This document shows positions 1-5,623 of a stretch of DNA of 11,923 nucleotides, piece after piece (the stretch's first letter is position 1; each line of letters begins with the position of its first letter). Source of the stretch: Stramenopiles sp. TOSAG23-3 (taxonomy: Eukaryota; Sar). A model generated the notes under the pieces. That model searched no databases and had not been told where the DNA came from. It saw nothing but the letters and a program-made list of their open reading frames with translations. Location of the stretch: the NCBI GenBank assembly GCA_900128585.1, contig LT642720.1, positions 1 through 11,923 of the forward strand. The letters are read 5' to 3'. The position numbers and the translations under genes were made by a program.

Positions 1-85
1 CTTTTCTCCATCGCATCGCGTCCGTTTTCACCCTGTTGTATTGAATTTCTGTCATTGTTCATTGAGAAATCCACGATCCAACCAA

Positions 86-101
86 CCATCCATCCATCCA
101 T
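86..101 (+). repeat. (CCAT)4 microsatellite in the 5' leader
   Basis: Four copies of CCAT end five bases before the ATG at 106. The tract lies in the presumed 5' untranslated leader of the ferredoxin-like gene. It is the only obvious structure in the 105 bases available upstream, and no TATA-like box is visible there. Confidence 0.8.
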
Positions 102-105
102 TCCT

Positions 106-669
106 ATGTTGGCACGTGTAGGAAGAACAACGACGTCGGCAGCACTCCGTTGCTTGGCCGGGCCCGCCGTCCGCCCTGGTGGTTTCCGTTTCCTTGGGGG
201 CGCGACGAACGCCTTTGGTACGGATGCCGCGTTGTACGCCAGTGCGGTGCAAGAGGTTGAAGAGGCCGCGGTGAAGGTAACCTTTGTCGACTATTTGGGC
301 CACCGCCACACGAAGCTAGGTCGTGTTGGCCAGTCCTTGGTCGACGTGTGCAGGACGTACGACATGGACTTGTTGGAGTGCGACACGGTGCACGCGGGCG
401 GCAACCGGTTTGAAATCATCCACAACGAAGTGTGGACCGAGGACGTGTTCGGCGAAGGCCCCGTCTCCTCCCTCTCCCACGTCGTTGTTGCGAACGAGTG
501 GCTCGAGAAGATCCCGGGCCCGGTCCCACAAGAGCTGACCTTGTTGGAAGAGCTCGACTCCGACCAGAAGACCGACAATAGCAGGCTTGGCAGTGAAATC
601 ATTTTGACCAAGGAATTGCACGGTCTCGTCGTCAACGTGCCGGACCCGCCCCCCTCCGACCTTCCATAA
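106..669 (+). CDS. adrenodoxin-like ferredoxin-fold protein lacking all Fe-S cysteines, probably mitochondrial
   Basis: 187 residues from ATG 106 to TAA 667-669. The frame is open further upstream, but only a TTG precedes this ATG, so 106 is the start. Residues 1-39 (MLARVGRTTT...) are rich in Arg, Ala, Thr and Ser with no acidic residue, as in a mitochondrial presequence. From residue 57 (VKVTFVDYLG) the protein follows the adrenodoxin pattern: a GQSLVDV helix at 75-81, a segment GEGPVSSLSH at 116-125 where family members have CEGTLACSTCH, EWLEKIPGP at 131-139, and SRLGSEIILTKEL at 159-171 where the family has SRLGCQI. All four cluster ligands are replaced by Gly, Ser or His. An extra stretch of about 20 residues (roughly 92-114) precedes the loop. 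It therefore cannot bind a standard 2Fe-2S cluster and is more likely structural. The cysteine-poor ferredoxin-like subunit of plant and algal respiratory complex I is one possible relative; that is inference. Confidence 0.85.
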   Translation: MLARVGRTTTSAALRCLAGPAVRPGGFRFLGGATNAFGTDAALYASAVQEVEEAAVKVTFVDYLGHRHTKLGRVGQSLVDVCRTYDMDLLECDTVHAGGNRFEIIHNEVWTEDVFGEGPVSSLSHVVVANEWLEKIPGPVPQELTLLEELDSDQKTDNSRLGSEIILTKELHGLVVNVPDPPPSDLP

Positions 670-972
670 CCCAAGGTGCGGAGGCCGTGTGCGCCGAGAA
701 AGAGCCCTTGAAGAAAAACAGTCCGTTATAAATTGCGTAGGATAAGTAAAAGCGTAAATGTTAAATTATTGGAAACGATATTTTTTTAATCTGTTTCTTT
801 GCTAATTTCGGTAAATTTAGATAAGGGGCTTGTCTGTACTGTACACACACGGCGTTTCTGTTTGAAACCAACACCTGGCGTGGTATTACATCTCATAGAG
901 TCTTAAAACATACTATATAATTATTTTTTTTACATCTCATGTACGTAATTACAACCCAATTCCCCTCTTCCC
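670..972. other. convergent intergenic spacer
   Basis: 303 bases between the stop codons of two convergent genes; it must hold both 3' ends. The first ~60 bases remain GC-rich, then composition becomes AT-rich with T8 runs. It contains an 11 bp palindrome around 835-845 (TGTAC-T-GTACA). An 11 bp direct repeat, TTACATCTCAT, lies at 886-896 and 930-940. Read on the minus strand the repeat is ATGAGATGTAA, starting 33 bases past the stop of the WW gene. No gene or RNA was recognised. Confidence 0.6.
886..940 (-). repeat. two 11 bp direct repeats 3' of the WW gene
   Basis: ATGAGATGTAA (minus strand) occurs exactly at 940-930 and 896-886, separated by an AT-rich stretch. Position just downstream of the WW gene's TGA makes a 3'-end processing signal possible. 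TGTAA is the known polyadenylation signal of green algae, and it forms the end of each copy. No matching signal is clear behind the other genes, so the function is a guess. Confidence 0.4.
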
Positions 973-3445
973 TCAAACGTGCGCTTCGGACACGATCGAC
1001 CCGTCCCCCTCTCCGGCATAATTCTGGCTGTCCCCAGGGGCCGCCATCGTGCTCCGCATCTTGTCCAGCATGTCCGACTTCACCTGCTTCGTTTTCTCCC
1101 CGCGGATCTGAAGGACTTCCGCGCCATGCTTTGCCACGAGGGCCTCGACCTCCATCTCGTGCTCCAGCTTGGTCAGCTGCTGGAGCTGCTGAAGGGCCGC
1201 GCTCGCCTCCTCCCGCATCTTCCGCCGCACTTCGTCCGTCGCCCGGGCGTGCGCCTCCCGCGCCCCCGCCATCGCTGCCCCGTGCGCGTGCTCGGCCTCT
1301 TCCCGCGCGAGCGCCATCGCCTTCGTCCGCTGCTCCACCTCGTCCTCCCACTGGTCCTGCGCCCGCCTCATCGCGGCCGCGTGCTCCCGGGCCTGCCGTT
1401 CCAGGGCGTCCTTCAGCCGGCCCTGCTCCAGCGTCGCCTGGACCCCGCGCCGCTCGGCCGCCGCCTCCTGCGCCCGGACGGCGTCGCGGACGGCCGCGTC
1501 CAGCGCGACCCGGTGCTCCCCGTCCCTCTCCTCTAGCCTCGACCGCAGCCGGGCCGCGAACGCCGCCTCCAGCTCCCCCTTCGTCCGGGCGTAAAGCCCC
1601 TCGCGTTCCGCGTGCCACTTCTCCCGCTGGGCCGCGAACCGCCCCTCCGACGCCTCCAGCAAGGCCTCGAAGTGCCTCCTCGTGCCCTGCATCGCCGCCT
1701 CGTGCTCCTGGACCATCGCCCGCCGCCCGAGAAAGTTCATGTCCCCGGACGGCTTCCTGGTCCGCTGCGCGAGCTTCTCGTCCGCGACGGCGCGCTCCAC
1801 CGCCGCCCGCAGCGCCGCCGCGTTCTCCTTTATCAGCGCGCCCACGTCCTCCTCGTGCTTTCGCAGGAGGGCCTCGTTCGTGCTCATGAACTCCGCGCGT
1901 GCGGCCTCGTGCTCCCGGAGGGCGCCCACGTGCGCCTCCCGGGGGACGAAGCGGGCGTCGCGGTCCTTCTGCCACTCCGCCCGGAGCGCGTCGGTGCGGA
2001 GCGCCCAGTGCGCGTCGCGCTCCCGGACCGCCGCCGCCGCCGCGGACCCTTCCCCTGCCGGGGCGGGGGGAGCCCAGCCCTTCCGCGCCTCCAGCCGCTG
2101 CGACAGGTCCGCGATGGCCCGGTCCCGGTCCGCGATGGCCCGGTCCCGGTCCGCGTCCCACCGGGCCTTCTCCGACGCGAAGGCCTCCGCCTGGCGCTGC
2201 CGCTCCTTCTGCAGCAGGCCCTGGACGTTGTTCAGGGACGCCTGGTACTTTGCGATGACCGCGTGCTTCTCCCGCTCATGCTGGTCCGTGATCGTCGCGA
2301 TGGTGTCGTTCAGCTTCTTCTTCTGCTGCTGCTCGAGGACCACCATCTTGCTGTTGTGCTCCCGGAGGGCCGCCGCCCCGCTCGACTGCCGGCGGTTCGC
2401 GCTGTCGTTCGCCGACTGGAGCTCCAGCTCCTCCAACTCCTCCGTCAGCATATCGATCGAGCGCTGCTTTCGCGAGACCTCCCTCGTTTTCTGCGCCAGC
2501 AGCCCGGTCAGCGACTGCTGCGTCTTCAACAGCTGGCTTGACCGCCTACGCCACATCTGTGACGCGTCCGTCTGCTCCCCCTTGTCATCGCTCGAGAAGA
2601 TCGCCATCACCTGGGACTCGCAGACTTGGAGCCGGGCCTTGTACTCGTTCGACCGCTCCATCGCCGCGTCCCGCTCGCCCTGAAGCTCCAGGTACCGCGA
2701 CATCGGGATGACCTCTTCCGACTCCATCGTGCCCTCTGCTTCGGACTCTGCCGCGTCCTCCACCTCCTCCTCCCTCACTGGCGGGGGCGTTGCCCGCCCG
2801 GTCGCGTTCGCCGATTTCGGGCGCCGGTTTACGAACGTCCCGTTTTCCGGCCGAACCCACTGCGACTGGCTCGTCGCCGTGTTGTAGTAGAACACGTGGC
2901 CCTCGTCCGTCTGGAGGATTTCCCACGTGACCGTGGGAGTGGGCGCGGGGGGGGGGAGGGGGCGCCGCCTCGTCCGCCGCGACGCTCGTCCCCGTCGCCG
3001 CGTCCTCAAAATCGGTGAAATCATCGTCGTCCGTTACGTAGAAGGAATCGTTCAGGGCGTTTTCGTTTTCGTTTCCTGCCTCGTCGACCATCACCCCCGT
3101 CGTTGTTGGGTCCTCCTCCGCTCGTTCCCGTTGCCCACCACCACCGTCGTCGTTGTACCCGGCGTTTCCACCCTCCAGCCCGGCACCGTCGGCATTACCA
3201 CTACCACCACTACCACCTACGCTCCCCACGTCCGCCCACTCCGACTCTTGCGTACGTTTGTTGTAATAATACCTGTGGCCCTCCTCCGTTTCCAACAGTT
3301 CCCATTCCTCCCCCCCCTCTACTGTCCCGTATTCGTCCGCGGCATACCCATTCTCGTACGAAGGAAAGTATTCTCCTCGTTCACCACCTTCTACATCGTA
3401 CCCAGCCGAACCGTACCACTCGTCTTCCTCAACGTAACTCGTCAT
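973..3445 (-). CDS. two-WW-domain, long coiled-coil protein with a one-base frame break
   Basis: The ATG at 3445 opens an acidic, Tyr/Gly-rich N-terminus. WW domain 1 runs about residues 46-72, with Trp48 and Trp70 and a YYYNK core; it lacks the usual proline after the second Trp. An acidic linker follows (DDDDFTDFEDAA). The frame then shifts in the ten-base C run of the coding strand (2956-2947). Removing one C gives an uninterrupted 823-residue protein ending at TGA 975-973. WW domain 2 follows directly (about 172-199: Trp174, Trp196, FYYN core, closing proline in WVRP). Beyond about residue 250 comes one long charged heptad-rich helix rich in Arg, Glu, Ala and Gln to near the C-terminus. 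WW domains bind proline-rich peptides; the coiled coil suggests a scaffold. N-terminal WW plus coiled coil resembles centriolar CEP164 in layout only, so no orthology is claimed. The break is most likely a homopolymer length error or polymorphism. Confidence 0.8.
2107..2148 (-). repeat. 21 bp in-frame tandem repeat in the coiled coil
   Basis: Two exact copies of a 21 bp unit at 2107-2127 and 2128-2148. They encode a repeated seven-residue segment (DRAIADR type), i.e. exactly one heptad, so the duplication keeps coiled-coil register. A partial third copy continues for about seven bases. Confidence 0.85.
2947..2956. other. G10 homopolymer at the reading-frame break
   Basis: Ten consecutive G on the plus strand (ten C in the coding strand). 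The upstream frame reads Pro codons into it and then leaves the WW frame. The downstream frame carries WW domain 2 and the entire coiled coil. With nine bases the two halves fuse as ...PPPPP-APTPTVTW. No GT-AG intron that would do the same was found around it. Confidence 0.85.
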
Positions 3446-3528
3446 AATAGTGACAATTCACAATCAAACGAAATCAAAACTAACAAACGTTTGGTGTCCT
3501 TGAAAGACCACTATTAAAAGGCAACGGT

Positions 3529-3586
3529 GCGAATACCGTGTTATTCGCAAAAGACACTTCAACGTACCAAGGTACGGTATAACACG
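3529..3586. repeat. cluster of overlapping inverted repeats upstream of the WW gene
   Basis: Three inverted repeats overlap 84-141 bases upstream of the ATG at 3445. They are GCGAATA/TATTCGC (3529-3535 and 3542-3548, 6-base loop), CGTACC/GGTACG (3563-3568 and 3571-3576, 2-base loop), and CGTGTTAT/ATAACACG (3537-3544 and 3579-3586). The first and third share bases, so alternative foldings are possible if transcribed. It may be a protein-binding region or part of the 5' leader; nothing in the sequence decides. Confidence 0.45.
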
Positions 3587-3616
3587 AAACGACCAACGAA
3601 AGAAATGAAAAAATAT

Positions 3617-3650
3617 AGATATATATGTCTATCTATCTAAATATATATCT
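3617..3650. repeat. 10 bp AT-rich inverted repeat
   Basis: AGATATATAT (3617-3626) and its exact complement ATATATATCT (3641-3650) flank a 14-base centre of CTAT-type repeats. It is a potential cruciform, or simply TA-rich promoter sequence about 170-205 bases upstream of the WW gene start. Confidence 0.5.
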
Positions 3651-3690
3651 TAATCCACCCAAACCATTCGGAATGAAACGAAACGCCATT

Positions 3691-3720
3691 CAAATCAAAT
3701 CAAATCAAATCGAATCAAAT
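3691..3720. repeat. CAAAT pentanucleotide array
   Basis: Six consecutive five-base units, five CAAAT and one CGAAT. Similar GAATC/CAATC units recur near 4455-4470 and 4566-4582, so pentanucleotide repeats of this type are characteristic of the island. Confidence 0.85.
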
Positions 3721-3810
3721 CAATGGACAACTTGAAGTGAAAACTTAACCGTTTTGATTCCTTTGAACTTTCTTGAATGAAATCTCACCAAAATAAATAA
3801 ATATATTTGA

Positions 3811-3825
3811 TTCCTTCCCTGTGTC
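3811..3825. promoter_or_regulatory. shared upstream sequence element, copy 1
   Basis: TTCCTTCCCTGTGTC followed by one variable base and ATGT. The same 15 bp occur at 9940-9954, again followed by one variable base and ATGT. In both places it lies upstream of a minus-strand gene, 366 bases from the ATG here and 321 there, with a TCACCAAAAT sequence on the gene-proximal side (3785-3794 here). A conserved promoter element or a decayed dispersed repeat are both possible. Confidence 0.45.
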
Positions 3826-3869
3826 TATGTACATATTCAAAAATCCAACCTCCAATCAAGTGGGGTGAA

Positions 3870-4060
3870 TATATTTGTATACTCTATATTGCATAATATG
3901 TACTTATAATAAAGTACAAATAAAGGCATTTTTTAAAAATAGATCAATGCTATAACTATGTTACAATATATTATTTATCCAATATTTGTATACTCTATTA
4001 TAGGTATTGTGGTACTTAATCTATGTTCAATATTTACTTGTGCGTATTTTTTGTTTCGTT
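3870..4060. repeat. AT-rich tandem duplication, unit 1
   Basis: First unit of a diverged tandem pair with a period of about 200 bases. Landmarks are GTATAC at 3877 and 3988, AATGCTAT at 3946, TTCAATATT at 4026 and a GT(T)n run near 4045. Within the unit a 17 bp exact repeat (3871-3887 and 3982-3998) is also present. Confidence 0.55.
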
Positions 4061-4070
4061 CACTTCCACA

Positions 4071-4262
4071 TTAGTATACGATATATTATATAGGAATAAT
4101 TGTACTGTTTTAAAGTGTTTATAAACGTTGAATAAAACGTTTGGTTAATGCTATTCTAATATATGAAACTATTGTTTACCCAATGAGTGTATACTCATAG
4201 ATAGAGTCATTTGTACTAAATATTATTTCAATATTACCTTGGTTGTTTTTTTTGTTTTTAAA
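4071..4262. repeat. AT-rich tandem duplication, unit 2
   Basis: Second unit: GTATAC at 4074 and 4189, AATGCTAT at 4147, TTCAATATT at 4227 and a T-rich run near 4245. Three of the landmarks sit exactly 201 bases after their partners and the first sits 197 after, so this is an old duplication with small indels. No target-site duplications or coding capacity were seen. Confidence 0.55.
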
Positions 4263-4604
4263 GGAGGAAAGAAATTTGAGTGAAAAAAAAAAGGGGGGAG
4301 TTGAGTACATACTTTGGGTACTCTTTAATGGGACTAAAAGGAGATTGTTTCCGTAGCTAACATTGAATAAGGAAACGAATTTATGGCAAAAGTTAGTTTG
4401 AGTGAACGAAACGGTTCAATGATCAATGACTGGAAAGAAAGATAGATAGAAAGAAATCGAATCGAATCAACGTTCCATTTCATTTCAGATTGGTTGTGTC
4501 TTGCTCTCTGTCTTTCTGTGCGTGTTCGTATATCGGTGTGTGGTGTCATTGATTTTGTTCCATTGCAATCCAATCGAATCGAGTCCCGTTTGATTGCCTT
4601 CAGG

Positions 4605-4755
4605 ATGGGTGCCGTTTTGTCCCATGGCCGTCGTCCGAGTGCCATTGCAATGGCAATGCTGGCAATTGCATCGATGATGGTCCTTCTCCCAACGATCGTG
4701 CGTTCCCATTCGCTTCGGCGGGAAAGCAAACATAGACTCCTGAACGACAATGGAG
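4605..4755 (+). other. signal-peptide-like ORF segment, out of frame with the gene that follows
   Basis: ATG 4605 opens a frame that runs to 4844. It encodes a short basic region (HGRRPS), a hydrophobic stretch of about 18 residues (AIAMAMLAIASMMVLLPTIV) and a polar, arginine-rich tail, which is the shape of a secretory signal peptide. It is in a different frame from the ATG at 4750. Two simple events would join them. One is removal of the 79 bp repeat copy at 4755-4833, which fuses the leader to RFNEIDAY. The other is splicing: GT at 4698 (GTGCGT) to AG at 4755 is phase 0 to phase 0 but short (58 nt), and GT 4702 to TAG 4849 also keeps frame. None is proven; it could also be a chance ORF in the 5' leader. 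Confidence 0.4.
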
Positions 4756-5541
4756 GACCGGCCGAAAAACCTCCCGAAACCTCCGAAAGACATCCCCCGC
4801 GGCCCGGAGAAGATCACGTACGGCTTTGCCCCGCGGTTCAATGAAATAGACGCGTACAAGAACAGTCCGTACTGGACGTACTTTAAAAAGGTGTGGGGGA
4901 ACGCACCGATGATAGACACAAACTTCCGGCTCTGGCTCGGTGGGTTTTTCAAGTCCTACGCCCAGCCGAAAGCGGCGGCAAAGTACCAAGAGACCCAGTC
5001 CCTCCCGAGCTACTTCAATTACTTTGGAAAGACGTACGACCCGCTGAAGGACCCGCCTTACCCGTCGGAGTTTCAGCTTTTTGAGAACGGAAAGCCCGTC
5101 CCCGTCCCGGACGAGGCGCGGGCGGAGGACGGGACGTACACCGGGGACATACGGTCCGACTGCACCAACGCCAACAAGTTCGCGAACGCAGAGGGGTACA
5201 AACGCCCCTGCGGGGTCAACGAGATTGCCGCACGGAGCCAGACCAAGGAGAAGGATCAGGACGGGCTGAAGAAGATCTTGGGCCGAACGGCGCACTCGGA
5301 GGGGGCGAAGATGCCCGCAGGGTCCCCGCGGGGGTCCATCTACTTCACGTACGACAAGCCCCCGGAGGACCTGGGCGGGGAGGGAAAGAACCCGTGGATC
5401 GGCCTCGACCAGACCTGGGGAAGGAACAAAATCTCCAGCGAGACGGACCGGCCGAAAAACCTCCCGAAACCTCCGAAAGACATCCCCCGCGGCCCGGAGA
5501 AGATCACGTACGGCTTTGCCCCGACTTTAAATACTATATAA
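4750..5541 (+). CDS. unrecognised protein with identical N- and C-terminal segments
   Basis: 263 residues, ATG 4750 to TAA 5539-5541, and not recognised. It is rich in Pro, Lys, Tyr, Gly and aromatic residues, with no transmembrane segment and only two cysteines (Cys138, Cys154). Residues 3-28 (DRPKNLPKPP...ITYGFAP) recur exactly at 233-258 because 79 bp of DNA is repeated perfectly. The following residues are also loosely alike (RFNEI and TLNTI). The middle (29-232) contains aromatic-rich segments such as SPYWTYFKKVWG and SYFNYFGKTYDP. An in-frame TGA at 4741 blocks any unspliced extension. The upstream out-of-frame ORF from 4605 may supply a secretory leader by splicing or frame correction, in which case ATG 4750 is not the true start. 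The stop lies 82 bases from the convergent large LRR gene. Confidence 0.7.
   Translation: MEDRPKNLPKPPKDIPRGPEKITYGFAPRFNEIDAYKNSPYWTYFKKVWGNAPMIDTNFRLWLGGFFKSYAQPKAAAKYQETQSLPSYFNYFGKTYDPLKDPPYPSEFQLFENGKPVPVPDEARAEDGTYTGDIRSDCTNANKFANAEGYKRPCGVNEIAARSQTKEKDQDGLKKILGRTAHSEGAKMPAGSPRGSIYFTYDKPPEDLGGEGKNPWIGLDQTWGRNKISSETDRPKNLPKPPKDIPRGPEKITYGFAPTLNTI
4755..4833 (+). repeat. 79 bp perfect direct repeat, copy 1
   Basis: Identical base for base to 5445-5523; the offset is 690, a multiple of three, so both copies are read in the same frame. The identity ends sharply on both sides. The length is 1 modulo 3, so gain or loss of one copy shifts the frame. Deleting this copy connects the 4605 leader ORF in frame with the body of the gene. 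Confidence 0.95.
5445..5523 (+). repeat. 79 bp perfect direct repeat, copy 2
   Basis: The second copy lies at the very end of the gene, just before the sequence turns AT-rich. Without it the protein would end ...SSETL. The copy ends do not carry GT...AG splice borders, and convincing target-site duplications are absent. Confidence 0.95.
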
Positions 5542-5623
5542 TTTGTTTCATATTTGTTTTTTCATATATATTCATAAGAACCTTATACGATATGCCATGA
5601 TAGCCTTGCCGCCCCTCCCTCCT

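Larger units (their letters stand above)
3446..4604. other. AT-rich intergenic island between divergent genes
   Basis: About 1.16 kb separating the start of the WW gene (-) from the next gene (+), so it must contain both promoters. Composition falls abruptly from GC-rich coding sequence to strongly AT-rich, especially 3600-4260, then recovers towards 4500. It holds nested inverted repeats (3529-3586, 3617-3650), a CAAAT array (3691-3720), a diverged ~200 bp tandem duplication (3870-4262), an A10G6 run (4283-4298) and GAATC/GAAAC-type simple sequence. No credible ORF, tRNA or other RNA gene was seen. Confidence 0.65.

Noticed and set aside
55-105. 17-codon N-terminal extension of the ferredoxin-like protein
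   Set aside because: The frame is open but begins at TTG and would encode the CCAT microsatellite; the first ATG is at 106 and starts a presequence-like segment.
893-2541. Several 180-420-codon open frames overlapping the coiled-coil region on both strands
   Set aside because: Their translations are Arg/Gly/Ala/Pro-rich shadows of the GC-rich coiled-coil gene; none has a domain.
973-3445. Assignment of the WW/coiled-coil protein as CEP164
   Set aside because: Only the general layout matches. This protein has two WW domains, one of them atypical, and no diagnostic sequence I can recognise.
3446-4604. tRNA, snRNA or CRISPR array in the AT islands
   Set aside because: No T-loop consensus, cloverleaf or regular repeat-spacer pattern was found; the repeats are simple sequence and a diverged tandem duplication.
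4334-4750. 138-codon minus-strand open frame in the spacer before the repeat-ended gene
   Set aside because: It begins at TTG, has no recognisable motif, and overlaps the leader and AT-rich sequence whose plus-strand reading is more protein-like.
4755-4833. Copy 1 of the 79 bp repeat as a standard introner (intron-generating) element
   Set aside because: Its borders are not GT...AG, no clear target-site duplication flanks it, and the copy also reads through in frame with the rest of the protein. It is kept only as one of several models.
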